A DNA stretch of 20,092 bases from SVTX01 sp964526505. Its GTDB lineage: Bacteria > Bacillota > Clostridia > Oscillospirales > CAG-272. How positions within the stretch are numbered: position 1 is the first letter of the stretch; each line of letters begins with the position of its first letter. Made by a program: the position numbers and the translations under genes. This document shows positions 1 through 9,162 of this stretch, one piece after another. The notes below the pieces were generated by a model, which saw only the letters and a list, made by a program, of their open reading frames with translations, did no database searches and had not been told where the DNA came from. The stretch is from assembly GCA_964526505.1 (NCBI GenBank), contig CAZGJC010000033.1:1-20092 (forward strand), read 5' to 3'.

Positions 1-1348
1 TCCTCTTTACCTTCGCCACAAAAAATCCATCCGTCCCGTGTATGTCGGGATAAAGCGTCACCATGCCACACCGAGACTTGATTTTGCCAACGCAAAAATC
101 TTCCGCTTCAAATTCGGGGTGAGTTTCGAGGAATTTGCCTATTACCTCCTCGTTCTCCGACGGAAGCACCGTGCAGGTGGAATATATAAGTACACCCCCG
201 CACTTTACGTATTTGCAAACAACATCCAAAATATCCGACTGAATTTGAGGTAACTTGTCCGACTCCGATAAATCCTTGTACCTTATCTCGGGCTTTTTCG
301 CAATAACGCCAAGCCCCGAACACGGTGCGTCGCAAAGCAGTGCGTCCGCAGACCCAAAAAGTTCCTCGTCAGGCTCTCTTGCATCCCTCTGAGATACCTC
401 TATGATACCTGTTCCGAGCCTGTTTGCACCCTGTAAAATCAGCGAAAGTTTGCTTTTGTGTAGGTCACGAGAGTATATTTTCCCCGCATTTTGCATGTTT
501 ATCGCCATTCCGAACGTCTTTGACCCCGGGCAAGCACAACAGTCTATCGCCACGTCCCCGGGCTTTACTCCAATCGCTTCAACGCATATCTGAGACGCCT
601 CGTCTTGAACAAAGAAATACCCCTCTTCAAAAAACGGAAGGCCGGAAAACGGAACTCCGAAAACCCTTATTCCATAAGGGGAATTTTCGGTAAGTTCAAA
701 TGAAATTTTCCTTTTTTCCAACTCTCTTGCATACTCTTCACGACTTGTTTTCAGCGTGTTTATACGTAAGGTAAGAGGTGGGGCTTCGTTGTATTTTTCA
801 AATATTTTTTCAACTCTTTCTATCCCGAAAAGTCCCAAAAATCGCCTGCATAACTCCTGCGGAAAGGAATATTTCACAGATAAATACCTCACCGCATCAT
901 CTTCACAAATTAAATTTTCCGTCGCCTTTTCCGCCGTTTTTTTGCAAGTTTCTTCAATTTTCAAAAAAATTTCTTCTTTTTTTCTCAAAAACGAACGAAG
1001 AATCGCATTAACAAATCCACGCAAATTTTTCGTTGCCAAATTCACAGTCTCGTTTATTGCCGCATATTGAGGAATTTTATCCGTAAAAGCAAGTTGATAA
1101 ATCCCGAGTCGCAATATTATTCGAATTTTTTTGTCGATTTTTTCAGGCGACTTTGCTAAACTGTCTATAATAAAATCAAGCGTGATTTTCCTTTCGGAAA
1201 CGCCCAAAACCAATGCCGTAAAAAGCCTTCTGTCCGCATCGCCCAAATCGCTTTTTTCAATCGCTCGGTCTATTGCAATGTTTGAATATTGCCCGGATTT
1301 TTCGATTCCGCATAAGACGTCAAATGCAAGTTTTCTGGCTGTGGTCAT
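1..1348 (-). CDS. rsmB: 16S rRNA m5C967 methyltransferase RsmB (3' end cut by window edge)
   Basis: RsmB methylates C967 of 16S rRNA (E. coli numbering) using S-adenosylmethionine. Translating the minus strand from the ATG at 1348 gives about 449 residues without a stop, so only the last residues and the stop lie outside the window; E. coli RsmB has 429. An N-terminal NusB-like helical region (about 1-140) precedes the Rossmann methyltransferase domain. SAM-binding motif DCCACPGSKT begins at residue 269 (family usually DACAAPGGKT, so slightly divergent). DAPCSGLG at 340-347 carries the helper Cys343 and YSTCT carries the expected nucleophile Cys392. The C-terminus HGTDGFFVAK is typical of the family. 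The start overlaps the fmt stop by 4 bp (ATGA), so it is the last visible gene of the yicC operon and probably translationally coupled to fmt. Confidence 0.95.
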   Translation of the reverse strand, partial: MTTARKLAFDVLCGIEKSGQYSNIAIDRAIEKSDLGDADRRLFTALVLGVSERKITLDFIIDSLAKSPEKIDKKIRIILRLGIYQLAFTDKIPQYAAINETVNLATKNLRGFVNAILRSFLRKKEEIFLKIEETCKKTAEKATENLICEDDAVRYLSVKYSFPQELCRRFLGLFGIERVEKIFEKYNEAPPLTLRINTLKTSREEYARELEKRKISFELTENSPYGIRVFGVPFSGLPFFEEGYFFVQDEASQICVEAIGVKPGDVAIDCCACPGSKTFGMAINMQNAGKIYSRDLHKSKLSLILQGANRLGTGIIEVSQRDAREPDEELFGSADALLCDAPCSGLGVIAKKPEIRYKDLSESDKLPQIQSDILDVVCKYVKCGGVLIYSTCTVLPSENEEVIGKFLETHPEFEAEDFCVGKIKSRCGMVTLYPDIHGTDGFFVAKVKR

Positions 1349-2274
1349 ACCAACTTGTCTCCGACAAAAATTTTTCGTCCGTTAATAAAATCGACCGCTC
1401 TCATTTTTCCTTTTCCCTCGGGAACAACGCCAAGAATAGATATCACTCCGTCCGCACACGCAACACAGATCGCTCCGTCGACATAAACAACCGTTCCCGG
1501 TTCAACATCCGATTTTTCTCTGCTGTAAATTTTGCTTTCGGTGATTTTAAGTAATTTGCCGTCCGGTGTATGCGTAAATCCGAGAGGCATGGGCGACAAT
1601 CCACGTATAAGATTGTGAACTTGATCCACAGGACGTGCAAAATCTATAATGCAATCGGTCTTTTCGATTTTTGCGGCATACGTTGCACCGTCTCCCTGCG
1701 GAATAGGTTTAATATTGCCGTTTTCAAGACCGTTTAGCGTATCAATCAAAAGCGACGCTCCGAGTTTCGCAAGTCTGTCGTGAATGACCTCAAAATTGTC
1801 ATTTTCTTCAATTTCAGCCTCGGCTGACAAAAGCATATCTCCCGTATCAAGACCTTCTGCCATAAACATCGTCGTAATACCGGTGACTTTTTTCCCGTCT
1901 ATAATCGCCCTCTGCATAGGTGCCGCTCCTCTGTATTCAGGGAGAAGCGAACCGTGTACGTTTACACAACCGTACTTTGGATAATCTAAAACGTTTTTCG
2001 GCAAAATTTTTCCATATGCCACAACTACTATAATATCAGGGTCTATTCTTTGCAAGATTCCTTCAAACTCTTCACCTCGAAGTGTTGACGGCTGTAAAAC
2101 TTCAATTCCCTTTTCCTGGGCATACACCTTTACAGGTGGAGGCATAAGGTGATGACCTCTTCCCTTGGGTTTGTCGGGTTGAGTGATAACCGCCACCACA
2201 TCGTATCCGCCGTCACATAAAGCAACCAGCGACTCACGAGCGAAATCGGGCGTTCCCATAAATAATATCTTCAT
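1345..2274 (-). CDS. fmt: Methionyl-tRNA formyltransferase
   Basis: Formylates Met-tRNA(fMet) with 10-formyl-tetrahydrofolate to make the bacterial initiator tRNA; cytoplasmic. 309 residues, close to the usual 310-315. The N-terminal Rossmann domain starts MKILFMGTPDFA. The folate-binding loop SLLPEYRGAAP is at 109-119. The catalytic triad expected from E. coli Fmt (N106, H108, D144) is matched by N105, H107 and D143. Residues from about 205 form the tRNA-binding OB-fold domain. A GAGG site lies 8 nt before the ATG. It follows def after 37 nt, the common def-fmt pairing that couples formylation of Met-tRNA with deformylation of new proteins, and overlaps rsmB by ATGA. Confidence 0.97.
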   Translation of the reverse strand: MKILFMGTPDFARESLVALCDGGYDVVAVITQPDKPKGRGHHLMPPPVKVYAQEKGIEVLQPSTLRGEEFEGILQRIDPDIIVVVAYGKILPKNVLDYPKYGCVNVHGSLLPEYRGAAPMQRAIIDGKKVTGITTMFMAEGLDTGDMLLSAEAEIEENDNFEVIHDRLAKLGASLLIDTLNGLENGNIKPIPQGDGATYAAKIEKTDCIIDFARPVDQVHNLIRGLSPMPLGFTHTPDGKLLKITESKIYSREKSDVEPGTVVYVDGAICVACADGVISILGVVPEGKGKMRAVDFINGRKIFVGDKLV

Positions 2275-2311
2275 ATATAATACCTCAATTAAAACATCTT
2301 GAAGGCAAATA

Positions 2312-2785
2312 TTACATTTGCTCTATTTCGTCCTCCGTAAGCATTCTCTCCGCCTTGTCTACATAAAGTTTTCCGTCAAGATGGTCAATCTCATGGCAGA
2401 AACAACGTGCCAAAAGTTCGGACCCCGTATAATCAACAATTTCACCGTAACGGTTCATCGCTCTTACCGCAACGTGCATGGGACGTTTTACAAGTCCCCA
2501 TTTGCCCGGCACGGAAAGACAACCCTCGGCTCCTTCCTGCTCTCCCGAAAAAGAGATGATTTTCGGATTTATAAGTTCATAAACTTCGCCGGGTTCAACC
2601 TCAACCACAACTATTCTGCGAAGAACACCAACCTGAGGTGCCGCAAGACCGACGCCGTTTGTCGCACGCATGGTTTCAAGCATATCGTCAAGAAGCGTAA
2701 TTATTCTGGGGGTTATTTTTTCCACAGGACGGCATACACGTCTTAGCGTATCGTCTCCTATTTTTACTATTTTAAGTTTTGCCAT
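2312..2785 (-). CDS. def: Peptide deformylase
   Basis: Removes the N-formyl group from nascent proteins; a metalloenzyme (usually Fe2+) acting near the ribosome exit tunnel. 157 residues from the chosen start. The three family motifs are intact: GVGLAAPQ (44-51), EGCLSVP (87-93, metal ligand Cys89) and HEIDH (131-135, two His ligands and the catalytic Glu132). A longer reading from 2815 adds ten residues (MIIIRKVLNK). I prefer the ATG at 2785 because AAGGAAGG sits about 11 nt upstream of it and homologues begin just before a KIVKIGD-like segment. It lies between priA (104-nt gap with no recognisable gene) and fmt (37-nt gap). Confidence 0.96.
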   Translation of the reverse strand: MAKLKIVKIGDDTLRRVCRPVEKITPRIITLLDDMLETMRATNGVGLAAPQVGVLRRIVVVEVEPGEVYELINPKIISFSGEQEGAEGCLSVPGKWGLVKRPMHVAVRAMNRYGEIVDYTGSELLARCFCHEIDHLDGKLYVDKAERMLTEDEIEQM

Positions 2786-2889
2786 TTTATTTAAAACCTT
2801 CCTTATTATAATCAATCTGTATTATGTATTCGCTGTATTGCAAAATCTGCGATTTTCACATTTTGAACTTAACCATACCCATAAATATC

Positions 2890-5367
2890 TCATATTCCCG
2901 TGGGGTTAAAATCCACGGTGAGAATACTTTTTTCTTTACCGTCACGACCGTATCCTTTCAGAATTTCCGAGAAAAATTGTCTTGTTCTCTTATTGAGCCT
3001 GCATTTTATTATCATTCTCATTCTGAATTTTTCTTCCACTTTATATACAGGTGCCTCAAACGGACCGAAAATTTCCATTGGGACATCCGTAAAAAATCCC
3101 TTGGAGAGTGTTTTTACTTCTACGGCAAGTTTTGCGGAAGAAAGAAGAAGTTGTCTTTCATCTCCCGAAGAAAGAGTGAGTACCGCCATATCGCAATACG
3201 GTGGGAAAGTAAGCAATTTTCTAAGTCTTATTTCCGACTTGTAAAACGACTCGTAATCCTGACGGCAAGCCTGTTTTATAACGTCATTGTCGGGATTGCT
3301 TGTCTGTATTATTGCCATACCGTTCTTGTCCGACCGTCCCGCTCTGCCTATAACTTGCGTCAGCATTGCAAACGTGCGTTCATTTGCATGATAATCGTCG
3401 AGATACAACGACATATCCGCAAGTAATACTCCCACAAGTGTAACGTCGGGAAAATCGTGACCCTTTGTGACCATTTGAGTTCCAAGTAATATATCCGCAT
3501 CGTGCCGTCTGAACCCATCCAGCAATTCTCTTGTGGTATTCTTCCCCGATGTGCTGTCCGCATCCATACGCATAATTTTGGCATTCGGCAGAATATCTCC
3601 CAATTCTTTTTCAATTTTCTGAGTTCCGAATCCCATTCGAGTTATATGTTCCGACGAACAAGAAGGACAGACCTTTGGCATACGCATTTTTGTTCCGCAC
3701 CAGTGGCAAAACAAAAATCCGTTTTCGTGATTTCCCTTTTCCGCATGATAACTCATCGACACAGAGCAATGCGGACAAAGTATCGCTTTACCGCAATCTC
3801 TGCAACTGACGGTGGTGTTGTAACCTCTTCTGTTGAGAAAAAGCACAGCCTGTTCTCCACGTGAAATCACTTCGGCAAGTTTACCTCTCAATTCCGCTCC
3901 GAGCGGAGACGCATTGCCTCGACTCGGTTCTTTCCTCATATCGCATATGCGAACCTCGGGAAGTTTAGCACCACCGTATCTCTTTGTCAATTTCAAAAGT
4001 TCGTATTTGCCGTCAAGTGCCTTTGTGTAACTTTCAATCGACGGAGTTGCCGACGAAAGGAGCATAACCGCTCCCGAATACGCACATCTCCAACGTGCAA
4101 TATCCCTTGCGTGATATTTCGGCGTGGTCTCTGATTTGTAAGTCGCTTCATGTTCCTCGTCTATGATAATCAAACCGAGATTTTTTACGGGCGAGAAAAT
4201 AGCCGAGCGTGTTCCGACAACAACAGTTGCCTCGCCGGACAATATTTTTTTGTATGCGTCGAATCTCTCTCCCGCCGACAATCCGGAATGTACAAGTACT
4301 ACTTGTGAACCGTATCTTGAATGAAAAATATTCAACGTTTGAGGCGTCAGTGCGATTTCCGGCAACAACGTAATAACGCCACGTCCGAGTCTTACTGCGT
4401 CGTCTATTGCGGACACGATCACACTTGTTTTTCCGCTTCCCGTAACACCGTGAAGCAGAACGGCGTGAGGCTCGCCCGACTCTATATGACCTCTTATTAT
4501 TTGTGCCGCACTTGACTGCTCATCATTAAGTACGTAGCGTTTCGGCTCGGTCGCCTCTCCCATATACGCCTCTCTGTATACCCTTTGTCGTCGCACTGCC
4601 ACTACGCCTTTTTCCACAAGGCTTTTAAGCGGTGACGGTGTACTTTGGCTCTCGCTCAAAATCTCTTCAAGCGACATTTCACCGTGCCGTGCCAATATGT
4701 CAATTATAAGTTTTTGCTTTGGTGCGGTTATTTTAGTCTTTTCCGAAACTTCGCCGTCGGCAAGCGAATAGTAGTATTTGTAAACCTCTCCGCTTATTCT
4801 ACCCGTATCGTAACTTTTTTCTATAAATCCACGGCTCAACAGTTTTTGCGTTGCTTCCGAAACCACGCTCGCCGAAAACTTTCCTTTGAGTGTGTCAAGA
4901 CTTACAATTCCCTTTGAAAGAATATACTCATACAAAAACAAATCCGCCGGTGTAAATCCTGCGGACGCTTGCGGAGACGTGCCTGCGACTGCGGAATAAT
5001 ATTCGGTAAGTTTTCCGAGAGCGGCGGCAGGCACGGCACTTCTCGCAGCGTCTCCCATAGTGCAGAGTAATTGCTCCTTCATATACTCGCAAAGAGACAT
5101 TATCTCCTCACTGAGTGGTTCTCTGTCACCGCACACACTGTATATTGATTTCGGATTTTTGTACGTACTTGACGCCAGTAACTCGGAAACCACTCCCATT
5201 TGCTTTCGGTTGTTACGACCGAACGGAACGACCACGAAACTGCCTCTTGCGACTTGTCCTCGCATATCAATAGGCAAAAAATAATCATAGGAGGCGTCTA
5301 TCGCATAAGGATTGTCAAGCAAATAAACCGATACGTATTCGTAATTTGCACAAGCCGTCTGTCGCAT
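2890..5367 (-). CDS. priA: Primosomal replication restart helicase PriA
   Basis: A 3'-5' superfamily 2 helicase that binds stalled forks and D-loops and loads the replicative helicase to restart replication. 825 residues. The N-terminal DNA-binding part (about 1-110) leads into a winged-helix region. The helicase core shows Walker A GVTGSGKT (about 307-314), Walker B DEEH (about 403-406) and the SSATPS motif. A zinc module carries eight cysteines in CxxC pairs (about 522, 525, 531, 534, 554, 557, 567, 570). The C-terminal helicase lobe has GTQMVTKGHDFP and QVIGRAGR. An in-frame GTG at 5373 touches the AGGAGG site with only 1 nt spacing, whereas the ATG at 5367 has 7 nt, so I start there. It follows rpoZ directly; coaBC, often between them in Bacillota, is missing. 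Confidence 0.97.
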   Translation of the reverse strand: MRQTACANYEYVSVYLLDNPYAIDASYDYFLPIDMRGQVARGSFVVVPFGRNNRKQMGVVSELLASSTYKNPKSIYSVCGDREPLSEEIMSLCEYMKEQLLCTMGDAARSAVPAAALGKLTEYYSAVAGTSPQASAGFTPADLFLYEYILSKGIVSLDTLKGKFSASVVSEATQKLLSRGFIEKSYDTGRISGEVYKYYYSLADGEVSEKTKITAPKQKLIIDILARHGEMSLEEILSESQSTPSPLKSLVEKGVVAVRRQRVYREAYMGEATEPKRYVLNDEQSSAAQIIRGHIESGEPHAVLLHGVTGSGKTSVIVSAIDDAVRLGRGVITLLPEIALTPQTLNIFHSRYGSQVVLVHSGLSAGERFDAYKKILSGEATVVVGTRSAIFSPVKNLGLIIIDEEHEATYKSETTPKYHARDIARWRCAYSGAVMLLSSATPSIESYTKALDGKYELLKLTKRYGGAKLPEVRICDMRKEPSRGNASPLGAELRGKLAEVISRGEQAVLFLNRRGYNTTVSCRDCGKAILCPHCSVSMSYHAEKGNHENGFLFCHWCGTKMRMPKVCPSCSSEHITRMGFGTQKIEKELGDILPNAKIMRMDADSTSGKNTTRELLDGFRRHDADILLGTQMVTKGHDFPDVTLVGVLLADMSLYLDDYHANERTFAMLTQVIGRAGRSDKNGMAIIQTSNPDNDVIKQACRQDYESFYKSEIRLRKLLTFPPYCDMAVLTLSSGDERQLLLSSAKLAVEVKTLSKGFFTDVPMEIFGPFEAPVYKVEEKFRMRMIIKCRLNKRTRQFFSEILKGYGRDGKEKSILTVDFNPTGI

Positions 5368-5411
5368 AGCCACACCTCCTATGATATGTTGAAAATTTTC
5401 AACTTTTCCAA

Positions 5412-5714
5412 TTAAAAATCTTCTTCCTCGTCGTTTACAGAGTTATCCTCATTGTTATGTCTTACTATAACATAATCGCCGTTGTAAATTCTCTTTATTG
5501 CGGTCTTTACCGCCTTATCGTCACGAAGATCACTGTCTATCATTGCGTTGATGGGATGGTCTCCGTCCTTGCCGGCGGCAACCGCATGTTCAGCCTCTTC
5601 ACGCTGGCGAACGTACTCGTCCGTAACTATGCGGGCACATTTTGCCGTTGCAAGTGAAAGTTCATATCTGTTAAACTGTCCCTTTGTAAGTTCGTTTATT
5701 GTAGGGTAAAGCAT
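5412..5714 (-). CDS. rpoZ: RNA polymerase omega subunit
   Basis: Small RNA polymerase subunit that helps fold and hold the beta' subunit. 100 residues, longer than the about 67 of B. subtilis. The N-terminal MLYPTINELTKGQFNRYELSLATAKCAR matches the family core (LxxxxxxRYxLVxxxAKRAR-type). An insert (about 46-60) precedes a KTAIKRIYNGDY segment, which corresponds to the conserved K-x-x-x-x-A-x-x-E/D-I-xxG helix. The C-terminus is acidic (EDNSVNDEEEDF). GGAG lies 6 nt before the ATG. Its position between remA and priA supports the call, since homology of such a short protein alone is modest. Confidence 0.85.
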   Translation of the reverse strand: MLYPTINELTKGQFNRYELSLATAKCARIVTDEYVRQREEAEHAVAAGKDGDHPINAMIDSDLRDDKAVKTAIKRIYNGDYVIVRHNNEDNSVNDEEEDF

Positions 5715-5789
5715 AATTTTCTCCGTTCTGTATATGTTTATTATTTTTAATCAAGTATTTGTTTGTCCGCTTGGCGTCCGACAGAAAAC

Positions 5790-6062
5790 TCAATCATCGT
5801 CGCCTTCGTCCTCTCCGTCAAATCCATCATCGCTGTCAAGTCTGTTTGCGATAGTTTCCGCTTGAAGCATTGAAAGGATAACGTGGTCGGAATCGGTAAT
5901 AACCACGGCTCTCGTTTTTCTTCCGCAGGTTACGTCTATAACTCTTCCCGCATCTTTTGAATCCTGAATAAGTCTCTTTATCGGTGCGGATTCGGGACTT
6001 GCTATTGCCACAATTCTTTCAACGGCAACCATATTGCCGTATCCTATATTTATAAATTTCAT
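5790..6062 (-). CDS. remA: RemA/DUF370-family DNA-binding regulator
   Basis: RemA is a ring-forming DNA-binding regulator that in B. subtilis activates biofilm matrix and osmoprotection genes. 90 residues. Its core is highly conserved: INIGYGN near the N-terminus, the SPESAPIKRLIQD stretch, then GRKTRAVVITDSDHVILS. The last 15 or so residues (DSDDGFDGEDEGDDD) are a strongly acidic extension that I do not know from B. subtilis RemA. AGGAT lies 7-8 nt before the ATG. It sits between yicC and rpoZ. In B. subtilis the order is yloC-remA-gmk-rpoZ, but here only 75 nt separate remA from rpoZ, so gmk is absent. Target genes cannot be told from this window. Confidence 0.95.
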   Translation of the reverse strand: MKFINIGYGNMVAVERIVAIASPESAPIKRLIQDSKDAGRVIDVTCGRKTRAVVITDSDHVILSMLQAETIANRLDSDDGFDGEDEGDDD

Positions 6063-6110
6063 TTTTTCATCCTGTTTATCAGAATCCGAAGTTCTATGAC
6101 ACTGCCGTAA

Positions 6111-6995
6111 TTATTCGAGATTCTGTATTTGTTCTCTTATTTTTTCGAGTTCGGTTTTCACTTCCACCACAAGTCTTGCAATATCGGAATTAACACACTT
6201 CGAACCCGTTGTGTTTATTTCTCTGTTCATCTCTTGAAGCAAGAAGTCAAGACTTCTTCCCACCGGTTCGTCGCTTTCAAGATATTCGTAAAAAGCACAG
6301 AAGTGAGAATTCAACCTTACAAGTTCTTCGTCTATTGCGGCTTTATCGGCATATATCGCACACTCGGTGAGAATTCTGCTTTCATCTGCGGTTACGTTGT
6401 TGTCCGCCAATGCGGCACGCAAACGCTCTTCAAGGCGAGTTTTGTATCCGCCGATATCCTCTTCCGATAACTTTGCGATTTTCGACACGACGTTTTGTAT
6501 GTTTTTCGCTTTTCCGACGAGATCCAGTTTTATTCTTTCTCCCTCAGACGCTCTCGCACACATAAATGCATCTGTCGCCTCCGACAAAACCTTCTCTAAA
6601 TCTTCCCAATCGTTTTCATCATCGTCTTTTTTTCTGAAAGACAAAATATCCGGGATTTTTGCCACGTCCATCACGTTTATCTCACCGGACAAATCAAAAT
6701 CCGATTTGAGTTTTTTCAACGCTTGAATATACTGACAAGCATATTCGTCATTCACACTTATCTCCGTATCTGTCGCCTGTGCGAAATCGACCGTGATGAA
6801 CACGTCAACTTTTCCTCTTGAAATTCCCGCTCCTTGCAGATAAGGTTTTACTTTTTGTTCAAGATGAGAATAAACACGGGGCATTTTGACTTGGCAGTCG
6901 AAATACCTGTTGTTGACGGATTTTATTTCAACGCATATATCCTTTCCTCGGATATTCTGTCGGCTTCTTCCAAACGCCGTCATACTCTTAGGCAT
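6111..6995 (-). CDS. yicC: YicC/YloC-family endoribonuclease
   Basis: Member of the YicC (YloC in B. subtilis) family, for which endoribonuclease activity has been described. 294 residues, the usual length. The start MPKSMTAFGRS is the family signature (MxxSMTGFGR). EIKSVNNRYFD follows (about 23-33). The C-terminal domain ends with a segment rich in family features: LDFLLQEMNREINTTGSK, then a coiled-coil-like end VEVKTELEKIREQIQNLE. It is the first gene of the operon, 37 nt after a near-consensus promoter. GGGGGAAG precedes the ATG by 6-7 nt. It is followed by remA after 48 nt. Confidence 0.95.
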   Translation of the reverse strand: MPKSMTAFGRSRQNIRGKDICVEIKSVNNRYFDCQVKMPRVYSHLEQKVKPYLQGAGISRGKVDVFITVDFAQATDTEISVNDEYACQYIQALKKLKSDFDLSGEINVMDVAKIPDILSFRKKDDDENDWEDLEKVLSEATDAFMCARASEGERIKLDLVGKAKNIQNVVSKIAKLSEEDIGGYKTRLEERLRAALADNNVTADESRILTECAIYADKAAIDEELVRLNSHFCAFYEYLESDEPVGRSLDFLLQEMNREINTTGSKCVNSDIARLVVEVKTELEKIREQIQNLE

Positions 6996-7031
6996 TACAT
7001 CTTCCCCCGTAACATATAGTCATACATAATT

Positions 7032-7060
7032 ATTTTAATACTTTTTTTATATATTGTCAA
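7032..7060 (-). promoter_or_regulatory. Sigma-A promoter of the yicC-rsmB operon
   Basis: Read on the minus strand: -35 TTGACA (7055-7060), 17-nt spacer, -10 TAAAAT (7032-7037). That is a perfect -35 with one mismatch in the -10, and the start of transcription is expected near 7025, about 30 nt before the yicC ATG. It lies 55 nt after the stop of the GtrA-like gene and defines the operon boundary. Confidence 0.85.
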
Positions 7061-7115
7061 GATTTTTCGGAAAATTGAAGCCTGCAAAAGAGAAATAAAC
7101 GTTCCATGCAAAAAT

Positions 7116-7658
7116 TCAATCGTCTGACTTTGTCTGCTTTTGCTTAAACACGAATTTTTTGCTCAAAAAATAGTTCGTTACCACTTCAATCACGGAACAT
7201 ATCAAAAGTGCGACGGTTGTGCCTATAAACTCTGCGGTAAACGTCATGCCGAATACTTGCAAATCTTTCCTAATAGTTACCGCAAAAAGCAGTTCAAACA
7301 GATATTGAAGTGCCGTAGCCATAACAAGTGTTGCCACTCTGCCCTCGGCAAAAACAAGCAGTTGTTTTGCCGTGGAAACGTTATTATCCGCATTTGTAAA
7401 AACCCATTTTTTGTTGGTGTAAAATGCAATAAGCATACCCGAACACCATTTCAGCACGCTTGCAATTCCGTTTGCAAACAGATACCTCGCACTGTCTTTT
7501 CCGTCTCTGAGAGAATCGAAAAACGTGCTTGATACCCAAATAGCGACATAAAAAACCGCAAATGAAACCACCGTGGTGAAAACTCCGAATCCGAGGTATT
7601 TTATTATCTCTTCGTGCTTCTTGTAAAATCCCTGATTTTTTTTCATTTCATCCTGCAT
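7116..7658 (-). CDS. GtrA-like multi-pass membrane protein
   Basis: About 180 residues with four hydrophobic segments of the GtrA/DPMS family (PF04138-type). Members are often thought to help move lipid-linked sugars across the membrane or to support glycosyltransferases. Family-like features are IKYLGFGVFTT before the first membrane segment, a FYTNKKWVF-type turn after the second, and NYFLSKKFVFKQK at the end of the fourth, a hallmark of this family. An in-frame GTG at 7688 is possible, but AGAGGA lies 9 nt before the ATG at 7658, so I start there. It follows cysS by 52 nt and is probably its operon partner. No glycosyltransferase is adjacent, so its substrate is unknown. Confidence 0.8.
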   Translation of the reverse strand: MQDEMKKNQGFYKKHEEIIKYLGFGVFTTVVSFAVFYVAIWVSSTFFDSLRDGKDSARYLFANGIASVLKWCSGMLIAFYTNKKWVFTNADNNVSTAKQLLVFAEGRVATLVMATALQYLFELLFAVTIRKDLQVFGMTFTAEFIGTTVALLICSVIEVVTNYFLSKKFVFKQKQTKSDD

Positions 7659-7710
7659 TTTTCGATTTCCTCTTATGCGTGATTTCACTCAAAACCGACT
7701 TTTTGTTTGA

Positions 7711-9162
7711 TTAACCTATTTTAAACGTTGTTCCGCCCGGAATATCCGTAAGGGTTACGTTCTTCTGTGCAAGATACTGTCTTATTCTGTCAGCCTCTGC
7801 ATAGTCCTTGTTTTTCTTCGCTTGCTTTCTTTGTTCAATGAGGGATAAAATTTCACGTACAAACGGATCGCTCTCGTCGTAAGCGTTTTCTTCACTCTTC
7901 TTTTCTTCCGACGCTTTTTTCTCATCACGGATTTTTTGTGCCGCCTCTATAAGTCCGCAAGACGTAACCTTTTCAAAATCTTCTATAAGTGCGATTTTTG
8001 TCTTTCCGTTTGTCTTTGCCTTTAATACGTCGTAAATCGCCGTGACCGCAAGCGACGTGTTAAGGTCGTTGTCAAGTGCATCGGTAAACTTCTTTTTACA
8101 AACTTCAAACGCCTCTGCATCAAGTTCTCCGTCGCAAGGGTCAATCGAGGCGATTTTCTGAACAAGTTTGTTATACGCCGTGACAGCATTATCGAGATTT
8201 TCATACGTGAACACAAGTGATTTGCGGTAGTGCGACTGTAAGCAGAAAAGTCTGTATGCCATGGGGTCGTATCCCTTTGATTGAAGCAAAGAAACAGTCA
8301 AAAATTCGCCGGACGACTTAGACATCTTGCCGGAATTCGTGTTAAGGTGATATACGTGGAACCAATAATTGCACCACTTGTGACCCACAAACGACTCCGT
8401 CTGTGCGATTTCGTTTGTATGGTGAGGGAATTGGTTGTCAATTCCTCCGCAATGTATGTCAAGATATTCACCAAGATATTTCATACTGATTCCCGAACAC
8501 TCAATGTGCCAACCGGGATATCCTATTCCCCACGGAGACTCCCATTTGAGTTCCTGTGAATCGAATTTCGACTTCGTAAACCAAAGGACAAAGTCCGCCT
8601 TATTTTTCTTATTCTCGTCACCCTCAACGCCGTCTCTTACGCCGACTTCGAGATCGTCCTCTTCAAAATCGTTGAATATATAGTACTTTTCGAGTTTTGA
8701 CGTGTCAAAATACACGTTTCCGCCTGCGATATAAGCATATCCCTTTTCAAGCAATCCCTCAACGAGAGCGATAAACTCGGGAATACATTCTGTTGCGGGC
8801 TTTACTATTTCCGGCTTCTTTATGTTAAGTTTGTCACAATCCGCAAAGAAAGCATCGGCATAATACTTGGCAATTTCAAGCACGGTCTTATGTTCTCTTT
8901 TAGCACCTTTGAGCATCTTGTCCTCGCCCTCGTCGGCGTCACTTGTAAGATGTCCCACGTCGGTGATATTCATAACTCTCTTGACTTTAAGACCGCTGTA
9001 ATTCAAATATTTTTCAAGCACGTCTTCCATAATGTACGTGCGAAGATTTCCTATGTGAGCAAAATGATATACGGTAGGACCACACGTGTACATACTTACA
9101 CGTCCCGCCTCTCTGGGAATAAATTCTTCTCTTTTTCTGGTTGCAGAATTGTATAAAATCAT
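7711..9162 (-). CDS. cysS: Cysteinyl-tRNA synthetase
   Basis: Charges tRNA(Cys) with cysteine; class I, cytoplasmic. 483 residues, within the family range (E. coli 461). Zinc ligands C27, C222, H247 and E251 keep exactly the spacing of the last three E. coli ligands (C209, H234, E238). The HIGH motif appears as HIGN (36-39) and KMSKS is at 279-283. A lysine/glutamate-rich segment near 410-430 links the helical domain to the C-terminal anticodon-recognition part (REILSLIEQRKQAKKNKDYAEADRIR, a typical cysS end, quoted only by position: about 439-464). GGAGG lies 6 nt before the ATG, and the ATG overlaps the stop of the upstream isomerase-like gene (ATGA). I see no T-box leader. Confidence 0.97.
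   Translation of the reverse strand: MILYNSATRKREEFIPREAGRVSMYTCGPTVYHFAHIGNLRTYIMEDVLEKYLNYSGLKVKRVMNITDVGHLTSDADEGEDKMLKGAKREHKTVLEIAKYYADAFFADCDKLNIKKPEIVKPATECIPEFIALVEGLLEKGYAYIAGGNVYFDTSKLEKYYIFNDFEEDDLEVGVRDGVEGDENKKNKADFVLWFTKSKFDSQELKWESPWGIGYPGWHIECSGISMKYLGEYLDIHCGGIDNQFPHHTNEIAQTESFVGHKWCNYWFHVYHLNTNSGKMSKSSGEFLTVSLLQSKGYDPMAYRLFCLQSHYRKSLVFTYENLDNAVTAYNKLVQKIASIDPCDGELDAEAFEVCKKKFTDALDNDLNTSLAVTAIYDVLKAKTNGKTKIALIEDFEKVTSCGLIEAAQKIRDEKKASEEKKSEENAYDESDPFVREILSLIEQRKQAKKNKDYAEADRIRQYLAQKNVTLTDIPGGTTFKIG

Noticed and set aside
2786..2889. Promoter or small gene between priA and def
   Set aside because: A TATAAT lies near the def start but has no -35 and would place the transcript start inside the ribosome site; the only micro-frame has eight codons and no ribosome site.
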